A DNA stretch of 64,000 bases from Pseudomonas sp. 14P_8.1_Bac3. Lineage in GTDB: Bacteria; Pseudomonadota; Gammaproteobacteria; Pseudomonadales; Pseudomonadaceae. The notes beneath the pieces were generated by a model. It had not been told where the DNA came from and made no database searches. It worked only from the letters and a program-made list of their open reading frames with translations. Location of the stretch: the NCBI RefSeq assembly GCF_025466085.1, contig NZ_JANLOD010000072.1, positions 168,612 to 232,611 on the forward strand, given 5' to 3'. Made by a program: the position numbers and the translations under genes. This document shows, one piece after another, positions 42,174 to 49,245 of the stretch. Within the stretch, counting starts at the first letter, position 1. Every line of letters starts with the position of its first letter.

Positions 42174-42261
42174 GTGGGAGCGCGCCTGCTCGCGAAGAGG
42201 GCGTATCAGCAGACATCAATGTTGTCTGACACACCGCTTTCGCGAGCAGGCTCGCTCCCAC
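42174..42261. repeat. REP pair (BIME-like)
   Basis: Two oppositely oriented REPs: GTGGGAGCGCGCCTGCTCGCG and CGCGAGCAGGCTCGCTCCCAC, separated by about 40 bp. It lies in the 247-bp gap between the NCS2 permease start and the COG0523 stop, which holds no gene otherwise visible. Confidence 0.9.
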
Positions 42262-42345
42262 CGTTTGTTTCGCCGTACCTGACGGGCATCTCACATTCGT
42301 GCTGTGTGCCCGGAGCCGCCATCCACCGGCTCCGATGCCGTTCTT

Positions 42346-43386
42346 TCAGCCTGCCAGGCAGGCGGCAAAGCCCTGGTTCAACGCCGCGCGGTCCAGGTCG
42401 CGGCCAATGAACACAATCTTGCTGGAGCGGGGCTCCGTGCCCCATGAAGTGGAGGCACGGAACTCGACCAGGCTGTGCACGCCCTGCAGCACGTAGCGTT
42501 GGTCCTGATCGGCCACCGACAGCACGCCTTTCATGCGATACAGGTTGTCGGCCTGCTCGGTACGCAGCGTGCTGATCCAACGGTGAAACGCGCCCAGGTT
42601 CACTGCACCGTCCACGGCAATACCGACTGAAGACACGCTGGGGTCGTGCGCATGATCCAGTTCATCGTGATGAGGGTCATCGGCGTGGTGATCATGCTCG
42701 GCGCCGATTTCCATCAGTTTTTGCGTCGATTCGAACGCGCCGATGCCGAGGATCTTCGACAGGTCGATTTCGGCGTAACTGGAGGTCACCAGATCCGCCG
42801 TGGCGTTCAACCCGCGAATCTTGCCGCGCAATGCGGCCACCTCGGCCTCGCTCACCAGATCAACCTTGTTGATGACGATGCGGTCGGCGCAGACGATCTG
42901 ATCCACCGCCTGGTTGTCCACGCCATCCAGCTGCAAATCTTCCAGGTGCTGGGCGATGTGCTTGGCGTCGACCATGGTCACGATGGCGTCCAGCTCTACT
43001 TCATCGGCGATCGGGTCATTGATGAAAAAGCTTTGCGCCACCGGGTACGGATCCGCCAGGCCACTGGTTTCGATCAGGATGTGATCCAGCCGCACCGGGC
43101 GCGCCACCAGTTCGCGAACGATGCGCACCAGGTCCTCGCGAACCTCGGCGGTGCAGCACACGCAGCCGTTGACCATCTCGTAGATTTCTTCGGTCTCGGA
43201 GCTGAGCACCAGGTCGCCGTCGATGCCGACTTCGCCGAATTCATTTTCGATCACTGCAATCTTGCGGCCGTGGTTTTCCTTGAGGATGTAGTTGAGCAGG
43301 GTGGTTTTGCCGGCGCCGAGAAAGCCGGTGAGGATGGTCACCGGGATTTTGCGGTTCGGGGTTGGGGCGTTGAAGGGGTTGTTCAT
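42346..43386 (-). CDS. COG0523 (CobW/ZNG) family GTPase metallochaperone
   Basis: A 346-residue GTPase. The ATG at 43386 has AAGGAG upstream; an earlier start reads REP sequence and is rejected. P-loop GFLGAGKTT, metal-binding GCVCC (CxCC), NKVD specificity motif, and a His/Asp-rich stretch (HDHHADDPHHDELDHAHD, about residues 226-243) for metal holding. A C-terminal CobW_C domain follows. COG0523 proteins deliver zinc or cobalt to client enzymes. It is on the same strand as the UbiX/UbiD/amidohydrolase genes but separated by a REP; a metal-dependent amidohydrolase is a plausible client. Confidence 0.9.
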   Translation of the reverse strand: MNNPFNAPTPNRKIPVTILTGFLGAGKTTLLNYILKENHGRKIAVIENEFGEVGIDGDLVLSSETEEIYEMVNGCVCCTAEVREDLVRIVRELVARPVRLDHILIETSGLADPYPVAQSFFINDPIADEVELDAIVTMVDAKHIAQHLEDLQLDGVDNQAVDQIVCADRIVINKVDLVSEAEVAALRGKIRGLNATADLVTSSYAEIDLSKILGIGAFESTQKLMEIGAEHDHHADDPHHDELDHAHDPSVSSVGIAVDGAVNLGAFHRWISTLRTEQADNLYRMKGVLSVADQDQRYVLQGVHSLVEFRASTSWGTEPRSSKIVFIGRDLDRAALNQGFAACLAG

Positions 43387-43446
43387 GTGAGGCTCCTTGG
43401 TGACGAATTGACCGGTGCACATTGAATTGGCGTAGGGCTGTTTTGG

Positions 43447-43534
43447 GTGGGAGCGGGCTTGCTCGCGAACGCGGTGGGTCAGTCGCCACTGCCGGTGAAT
43501 GACACACCGCATTCGCGGGCAAGCCCGCTCTCAC
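43447..43534. repeat. REP pair overlapping the 3' end of the UbiX-like gene
   Basis: GTGGGAGCGGGCTTGCTCGCGAA and an inverted CGCGGGCAAGCCCGCTCTCAC copy. The second copy lies inside the UbiX-like reading frame and supplies its last codons (GLARECGV) and stop. Confidence 0.9.
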
Positions 43535-44108
43535 AAGGTTCTGTTGGCTCACCCCAGCGCAGCGCCGTCCCGGCATCGAGGCCGAACAGGTCGAGGACAC
43601 GGCCGAGGCTGTGATCGACCATTTGCGAAAGGCTTTGCGGGCGGGCATAGAAGGCCGGCACCGGCGGGGCGATGATTCCGCCCATCTCGGTGACCGCGCT
43701 CATGTTGCGCAGGTGGGCGAGGGTCAACGGTGTTTCCCGGGCCATCAACACCAGGGTCCGGCGCTCTTTCAACGTAACGTCGGCCGCACGGCCGATCAGC
43801 CCCGAGGAGGTGCCGGTGGCGATCTCCGCCAACGTGCGCATGGAGCACGGCGCGACCACCATGCCCAGGCAACGAAACGAACCGCTGGCGATGCCGGCGG
43901 CGACGTCGTCGGCGCGGTGGTAGTGGCTGGCCAGTGCGGTGACGTCCGCCAGTTTGTAGTCGGTTTCATGGGCCATGGTCAGCAGCGCAGCGCGACTGAT
44001 GATCAGGTGGCTTTCGATGTTCAGTTCTGCCAGCAGCTCGAGCAGGCGCACGCCGTAAACGAACCCCGAGGCACCGCTGATGCCGACCACCAAGCGCTGA
44101 CGGTTCAT
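43479..44108 (-). CDS. UbiX-like flavin prenyltransferase
   Basis: A 209-residue protein with the classic UbiX core: VVGISGASGFVYGVRLLELL at the N-terminus, VVAPCSMRTLAEIATGTSSGLIGRAADV (about residues 85-112) and NMSAVTEMGGIIAPPVPAFY (about 140-159). UbiX makes prenylated FMN for a UbiD decarboxylase, which here is encoded just upstream with a 4-bp overlap (ATGA). The conserved domain ends near residue 190; the last ~17 residues (from CESGLARECG) are translated REP and are probably non-functional. Confidence 0.92.
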   Translation of the reverse strand: MNRQRLVVGISGASGFVYGVRLLELLAELNIESHLIISRAALLTMAHETDYKLADVTALASHYHRADDVAAGIASGSFRCLGMVVAPCSMRTLAEIATGTSSGLIGRAADVTLKERRTLVLMARETPLTLAHLRNMSAVTEMGGIIAPPVPAFYARPQSLSQMVDHSLGRVLDLFGLDAGTALRWGEPTEPCESGLARECGVSFTGSGD

Positions 44109-45490
44109 GACGGATAGCTCTGCAGCAGATTGAGCGCGCGGGCGACCACATCCTGATCCAGTTGCGCCTTGATCCCGTCGAATCCCGAACCGCGCGTGGC
44201 GTCCAGCCCCATGCGCGAGGTGGTGCCGTTGACCGAGGAGGAGGGGTCCAGCGGACTGCCGGGCAAGCCATCGATGACGAAAATGTCCTGATGCGGCTGG
44301 AAGTGCGTGGCCAGGGCCCACAACACCTGACTGTCGTCACCGATGTCGATGTCGCTGTCCACCGCGATCACGGTTTTCAGGTACGGGTCCCAACCGAGCA
44401 GCGCGAGCATGATCTGTCGTGCCTCGCCATCGCGGCTTTGATCCAGTGCCACGTAGCAATGAAAATGCGTGCCGGAGTTGGGGTAGTGCACGGCGGTAAC
44501 AGCGGGGAAGCGGGCCTTGAGTTTCTCGCTCATCTCCGCCTCCCGTGGCAGCCGCGCCAGGGTCAGGTGTTCGGCGTAGCGGCCGCCGACTACGTCCACC
44601 AGCCAGGCGTCCTTGCGCCGCATCAGGGTGTCGACTCGCAGTACGTTATTGGTTGACCGGTCGGAGGAATAGCCGCTGAATTCGCCGAACGGACCTTCCT
44701 CGGCATAGGCTGCCGGGTCGATGGCGCCTTCCAGCACAAACTCGGCATAGGCCGGTACGCCGATCCCGTAAAGCGGGGTCTTGACCAGCTCCAGCGGGGC
44801 ACCGAACAGGCCGCCGGCCACCGCGCGTTCATCACTGCCGAACGGCAAGCGTGCGGCGGCGGCCAGCATGAACAACGGATGGGCGCCGACCACCATGGCC
44901 ACGCGCAACTCTTCGCCGCGCTCGCGGGCGGTTTGCAGCATGCGCCACAGGTGACCGCGGGAATGCAGGCTGGTGGCGAGGGTCTGCCGGGCATGGCGCA
45001 TCGAACGGTGGTAGCTCATGTTGGCGATGCCGGTGACCGGGTCTTCGGCAATGATGATCGCGTTGGTAATGTACGGGCCCCGGTCACTGTCGAAGTGCTT
45101 GAGCATCGGCAGCAGCGCCAGGTCCACCGCTTCACCTTCGAAGATCTCGTCGAGCACCGGGCCGGTGGCGACGTAGCGGGGCGCGATCGGATGATTGGCG
45201 CGGGTCTGGAAGGTTTCGTGCAGCTGCGCCGGGGTGACGCCGAAGATCCGCGCGATGCGGGTCCTGGAGGCGAACAGGTTGGTGGCCACCGGCACCCCGA
45301 GCTGCCCGACTTTTTCGCAGATCAGCAACGGGTCACGGCCTTGACTGGCCAAGGCATCGACCAGGGCGGTGACGTCCTGGTCGGCAGAAAGCGATTGACC
45401 AATCGTCAGCACATCGTCCGGGTACTGCCGGCGATAGGCGTCGATGAAGTCGTGGAAATCCTGGGTTTCGCCGAGCGTTGAGAGGGACAT
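44105..45490 (-). CDS. UbiD-family prenyl-FMN-dependent decarboxylase
   Basis: A 461-residue decarboxylase from the ATG at 45490 (GAGGTGA upstream). UbiD landmarks are GPYITNAIIIAEDPVTGIANMSYHRSM (metal/prFMN contact), GAHPLFMLAAAARLPFGSDE, and the acidic catalytic segment EEGPFGEFSGYSS. It is paired with its own UbiX. Such pairs reversibly (de)carboxylate aromatic or heteroaromatic acids or acrylic acids. With IorAB-type hydroxylase and amidohydrolases nearby, a heterocyclic carboxylic acid pathway is plausible, but the substrate is not identified. Confidence 0.92.
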   Translation of the reverse strand: MSLSTLGETQDFHDFIDAYRRQYPDDVLTIGQSLSADQDVTALVDALASQGRDPLLICEKVGQLGVPVATNLFASRTRIARIFGVTPAQLHETFQTRANHPIAPRYVATGPVLDEIFEGEAVDLALLPMLKHFDSDRGPYITNAIIIAEDPVTGIANMSYHRSMRHARQTLATSLHSRGHLWRMLQTARERGEELRVAMVVGAHPLFMLAAAARLPFGSDERAVAGGLFGAPLELVKTPLYGIGVPAYAEFVLEGAIDPAAYAEEGPFGEFSGYSSDRSTNNVLRVDTLMRRKDAWLVDVVGGRYAEHLTLARLPREAEMSEKLKARFPAVTAVHYPNSGTHFHCYVALDQSRDGEARQIMLALLGWDPYLKTVIAVDSDIDIGDDSQVLWALATHFQPHQDIFVIDGLPGSPLDPSSSVNGTTSRMGLDATRGSGFDGIKAQLDQDVVARALNLLQSYPS

Positions 45491-45524
45491 GGTTTCACCT
45501 CGTAAAAACGATGCTGTGCACGGG

Positions 45525-45606
45525 CAGGCGCCGGCTTGCTGGCGATGAAGTGTCAGTGACATTGATGTCGACTGGCACACCATCCCCGGCAAACCGGCTT
45601 CTACAG
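45525..45606. repeat. REP pair, diverged
   Basis: CAGGCGCCGGCTTGCTGGCGATG and an inverted CATCCCCGGCAAACCGGCTTCTAC, in the 127-bp gap between the UbiD and amidohydrolase genes. Confidence 0.7.
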
Positions 45607-45617
45607 GGAGGGCGACG

Positions 45618-46523
45618 CTAGAGGTACGTCGTGGTCAGGCGAATGTCGGCCTCGACCAGGTCCTTGGGCGGCGGTGTCGGTTCGATGCCGCACAACCGGG
45701 CAATGTTGTTGCCCAGGTAGTCCTCGAGGTGATCCTCATCGATCCCCAGGCCCTGCGGCGCTGGCGAACACAGCACTTCGAGTTCGCGCAGCCACATGCC
45801 CGGTTCGTTCGGCGGCGAGTCGGTGCCGAACACGATCTTGTTGCGCGGCAGGTCCTTGGCGAACTCGACGATCCGTGACTGGAAGCACCAGCCGGATTCG
45901 CAGTACACGTTCGGCGTGTCCATGGCCATCCAGAACGCTTCGAACGAGTAGTTGCCGCCGGTCTGGATACCGAAGTGACCGATGATGAAATTGACCATCG
46001 GGAACTCGCGGATGATCGGGTAGAACATCGTCGGAATGGTGTACGGGCCGTCGCCGGTGTGGATCAGCACGACGATGTTGTATTTGGCGCAGACTTTCAT
46101 GGCCGGGCGCAACCAGTCGAGTGCCCGGTCCGGGCGATAGCCGTGCATGTTGGCGTGCAGCTTGAGCATCTTGAAGCCGTATTCCTTGATGTGGAATTCC
46201 AGCTCCGCCGCACCGTTTTCCGGTCCCCAGCGCGGGTTGAAGTTGAAGTTGCCAATGAAGCGATCCGGGTATTTCACGCAGAGCTCGGCGACGTAGGACA
46301 TGTAGTCGCGCACACCTTCGCGACCGCGACGATTGCCGTCGCGATAACCGGTGTTGCCCGGTGGCGGCTGGATAAAGCCCATGTCGATGCGTCGCGGTTT
46401 GCCATTGATCATGTACGGGCCGTCCATCAGCTTGAGCATGCGCTCGCCAGTGAACGGTTCGCCGGTGTGGCGCCAGGCCTCGTCGACCAGGTTGGTGGGG
46501 TGCAGATGGGTATCGATAATCAT
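45618..46523 (-). CDS. Amidohydrolase family 2 (ACMSD-type TIM barrel), complete metal site
   Basis: A 301-residue amidohydrolase_2 protein. The N-terminal metal motif is intact: His6-x-His8 in MIIDTHLHP. Further ligands are His in VLIHTGDGP (about 154), His in IIGHFGIQTGG (about 182) and Asp in VFGTDSPPNEP (about 234). Members include ACMSD, gamma-resorcylate and 5-carboxyvanillate decarboxylases and lactone hydrolases. It starts 4 bp after a close paralogue and precedes the UbiD gene. The exact reaction is unknown. Confidence 0.9.
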   Translation of the reverse strand: MIIDTHLHPTNLVDEAWRHTGEPFTGERMLKLMDGPYMINGKPRRIDMGFIQPPPGNTGYRDGNRRGREGVRDYMSYVAELCVKYPDRFIGNFNFNPRWGPENGAAELEFHIKEYGFKMLKLHANMHGYRPDRALDWLRPAMKVCAKYNIVVLIHTGDGPYTIPTMFYPIIREFPMVNFIIGHFGIQTGGNYSFEAFWMAMDTPNVYCESGWCFQSRIVEFAKDLPRNKIVFGTDSPPNEPGMWLRELEVLCSPAPQGLGIDEDHLEDYLGNNIARLCGIEPTPPPKDLVEADIRLTTTYL

Positions 46524-46527
46524 CGGT

Positions 46528-47457
46528 TCAACTCCTGGCCAGCTGGGTGGTGACAGGGCGCTTCAACTGCGCCTCGGCTTCGGACACGGAACGGGGCGGC
46601 GGGGTCGGTTCGAGGCCGATCATCCGTGCGGTGTTGTTGCCCAGGTACTCTTCGAGGGTGTCCTCGTCGAGATTCAGGCCTTGCGGCGGCTCATGGCAGA
46701 GCACTTCCAGCAGGCGCAGCCACATGCCCGGCTCGTTCGGTGGGGTGTCGGTGCCGAAGAGGATTTTGTGGGTGGGCAAGACCTTGGCGAACTCGACGAT
46801 CCGCGATTGCAGGCACCAGCCGGATTCGCAGTAGACGTTGGGCAGCTCCATCGCCCATTGCATCGGTTCGAACACATAGACGCCACCGGTCTGCACCCCG
46901 AAGTGCGCCATGATGAAATCGACGTTGGGGAACTCCTTGATCATCGGCACCCATTCCGACGGGATGCTGTATGGCCCGTCGCCGGTGTGCAGCTTGACCG
47001 GGATGCCCAGCTCGGCACATTTCTCGAAGGCCGGACGGACCCAGTCCAGGGCACGGTCCGGGCGATAGGCGTGCATGTTGGCCTGCATCTGGACCATCTT
47101 GAAGCCGTGTTCCTTGACGTAGCGCTCGATCGCCTCGACGCCGTTCTCCACGCCGCAGCGCGGGTTGTAGACGAAGCAGCCAATGAAGCGGTCCGGGTAG
47201 GTCTGGACCATCTTAAGCGTGTACGCCATGTAGGCATCGATGGACTCGCGCCCGGTGAGGTCGCCATCGGTCCAGGTGTAAATGGTGTTGCCCTGTGGCG
47301 GCTGGATGAAGGCTTTGTCGATGCGGCGAGGTTTGCCGTTGACCATGTACGGGCCATCCATCATCTCCAGCAGACGCTCGCCGGTGAACGGGTCACCGTC
47401 ATGCCTCCAGGCGAGGTCCACCAGGTCGGTGGGATAGCAACTGATATCGATGATCAT
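46528..47457 (-). CDS. Amidohydrolase family 2 paralogue lacking the HxH metal motif
   Basis: A 309-residue close paralogue of the next gene downstream: long stretches align one-to-one (PFTGER, DGPYM[I/V]NGKPRRID, CESGWC[F/L]QSRIVEFAK, FGTD[S/T]PPNEPGMWLR). The N-terminal HxH is replaced by Ser6-x-Tyr8 (MIIDISCYP), while the other His/Asp ligands (LHTGDG, MAHFGVQ, FGTDTPP) remain. A start further upstream at 47511 is rejected because MIID is the conserved N-terminus. It may be a structural partner of the active paralogue, or use a different metal arrangement. It leads the operon that runs to UbiX. The 314 bp between its start and 47772 hold its promoter and a REP, with no other gene visible. 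Confidence 0.88.
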   Translation of the reverse strand: MIIDISCYPTDLVDLAWRHDGDPFTGERLLEMMDGPYMVNGKPRRIDKAFIQPPQGNTIYTWTDGDLTGRESIDAYMAYTLKMVQTYPDRFIGCFVYNPRCGVENGVEAIERYVKEHGFKMVQMQANMHAYRPDRALDWVRPAFEKCAELGIPVKLHTGDGPYSIPSEWVPMIKEFPNVDFIMAHFGVQTGGVYVFEPMQWAMELPNVYCESGWCLQSRIVEFAKVLPTHKILFGTDTPPNEPGMWLRLLEVLCHEPPQGLNLDEDTLEEYLGNNTARMIGLEPTPPPRSVSEAEAQLKRPVTTQLARS

Positions 47458-47700
47458 TGAAGTCGATCTCCTGATAGCGGGGAAGGGAACCTTGCGGTTC
47501 ACAGCAGCCACGTCCCGGGCAATCGGCCATTTCTATGCGCATTGCTGCGCATTCCCTCGCCTGGTCGCATCCGGCTCGGGACGCTGGCTGCTTGGGGGGA
47601 AGTATTGGAAGGGGGGATCGGGTTCGTACAATATTAATTGGGCGAGGGGGTGATACGCGTTCGATATGGAGCAGGGTTTTGCGATGGATGTGCCGGACTC

Positions 47701-47768
47701 TTCGCGAGCAAGCCCGCTCCCCCAGGATGAAATACATTCCAAGTGTGGGAGCGGGCTCGCTCGCGAAG
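47701..47768. repeat. REP pair
   Basis: TTCGCGAGCAAGCCCGCTCCCCC and GTGGGAGCGGGCTCGCTCGCGAA face each other about 20 bp apart, ending 4 bp before the LysR stop codon at 47772. Likely a terminator-like hairpin for the LysR gene. Confidence 0.9.
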
Positions 47769-47771
47769 CCG

Positions 47772-48662
47772 TCAGCCCAATGTCTGTTGAGCCAACTGCT
47801 TGATCACTTCAACCACCGGCGCCACCCGCTCGGCCTGACCCGGCGGCCATACCGCGTAGAGATTGTAGTGCGCCGCAATCTTCGCCTCGTTCAGCTCCAC
47901 CAGGCGCCCGGAGCGCAATGCATCCGCCGCGAGCAACCCGCGCACCAGTCCCGCGCCGACCCCGGCTTCGGCAGCGGCGATCAGGTTGGCGGCGTTATCG
48001 AAAATCACCCGTGCCGCCGGTTCGCTCGGCGCCATTTCGGCGGCGTCCAACCAGGGAATCCACGACCTGCGCGTGTACCCCAGCAACGGCAATTCCAGCA
48101 CCTGCGCCGGCGTGATGGGCACCTGCAAACCATGGCGTTGCAGCAGGGCAGGCGAGGCGACGGCCCGCACGCTGTCTTCGCAAATCTGGGTCATTTCACC
48201 GTCGTCCCAATCGCCGTAGCCATAGCGCAGCGCCAGGTCCACCCGTTCGAACGAACTGCGGTCCGAGCGCGGCATCGACAGCAACACCACTTCATGGTCA
48301 GGCAATAATTCGAGCAGCTCCGGCAAGCGCGGATTGAGCCAGCTTTGCGCCAGTTCACTGTCGATATCGATGGTCAACCGTTGCGCGATGCTGCGATTTT
48401 TCACCGACGACAGCGCCCGGTCGATTTGCGCAAGGCCGTCGGACAGCACGCTGGCAAACAATTGCCCGGCGTCGGTCAGGTTGCTGCCGCCACCTTCACG
48501 GACGAACAGCGGCTGGCCGATGAAGTCTTCCAGGCTGCGAATCTGCTGGCTGATCGCGCTGTGGGTCAGGTCGAGCTTGCGCGCGGCGCTGGAGAAGCTT
48601 CCGCTGCGAGCCGCCTGGATAAAGGCACTCATGGACTGCACCGACGGGTATCGCTTGTACAT
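47772..48662 (-). CDS. LysR-family regulator
   Basis: A 296-residue LysR regulator with HTH in SFSSAARKLDLTHSAISQQIRSLE (about residues 22-45), GcvA/TrpI-like subgroup. The ATG at 48662 is preferred; an open frame upstream reads into the promoter region. It is divergent from the IorA-like gene at 48781 with 118 bp between, and it is also upstream of the amidohydrolase/UbiD operon on the same strand. It most likely controls the molybdenum hydroxylase, possibly both units. Confidence 0.9.
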   Translation of the reverse strand: MYKRYPSVQSMSAFIQAARSGSFSSAARKLDLTHSAISQQIRSLEDFIGQPLFVREGGGSNLTDAGQLFASVLSDGLAQIDRALSSVKNRSIAQRLTIDIDSELAQSWLNPRLPELLELLPDHEVVLLSMPRSDRSSFERVDLALRYGYGDWDDGEMTQICEDSVRAVASPALLQRHGLQVPITPAQVLELPLLGYTRRSWIPWLDAAEMAPSEPAARVIFDNAANLIAAAEAGVGAGLVRGLLAADALRSGRLVELNEAKIAAHYNLYAVWPPGQAERVAPVVEVIKQLAQQTLG

Positions 48663-48780
48663 GCTGTTAGTCCTACTTACACAGGATGGCAGAAAACGTC
48701 GCTGGCCGGTTTTTGCCCGGGCTCCCAATAATCGGCGACCAGGCCCGCACAAAGACGGGCCGCTCTCCTGGAGCCTGACA

Positions 48781-49245
48781 ATGATCGAATTCACGGTAAA
48801 CGGCGAACGACACGAGCTGGTCGAACCGTCGCCCTCCACGCCCTTGTTATGGGTGTTGCGAGACCACTTGAAACTCACCGGCACCAAGTTCGGTTGCGGC
48901 ATGGGCCTGTGTGGTGCCTGCACCGTGCACCTGGACGGCGTCGCGGTACGTTCCTGCCAACTGCCGGTCGCTGCCGTGGCGGGGCACAGCATCACCACCA
49001 TCGAAGGCCTGTCACCCACCGAACAGCACCCGCTGCAATTGGCCTGGGTTGCCGAAGATGTGCCGCAATGCGGTTACTGTCAATCCGGTCAGCTCATGTC
49101 CGCGGCTGCGTTGCTCGCCACCGGAGCGGCGGTCACCGATGACTCGATCCGCAACGCCATGTCCGGCAATCTGTGCCGCTGTGGCACTTACGGGCGAATC
49201 AACAAAGCCATCAAGCGCGCCGCGGCTGCGCCCAAGGAGGCGTGA
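48781..49245 (+). CDS. Molybdenum hydroxylase 2Fe-2S subunit (IorA-like)
   Basis: The 154-residue small subunit of a two-subunit xanthine-oxidase-family enzyme. The plant-type cluster is in FGCGMGLCGACTVHLDG with a fourth Cys in RSCQLP; the second cluster is in CGYCQSGQLM and NLCRCGTYGRI. It is the electron-transfer subunit for the large subunit that starts on its stop codon (TGATG). The two-gene form without an FAD subunit is typical of isoquinoline 1-oxidoreductase, nicotinate dehydrogenase and aldehyde dehydrogenases of this group. Confidence 0.93.
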   Translation: MIEFTVNGERHELVEPSPSTPLLWVLRDHLKLTGTKFGCGMGLCGACTVHLDGVAVRSCQLPVAAVAGHSITTIEGLSPTEQHPLQLAWVAEDVPQCGYCQSGQLMSAAALLATGAAVTDDSIRNAMSGNLCRCGTYGRINKAIKRAAAAPKEA

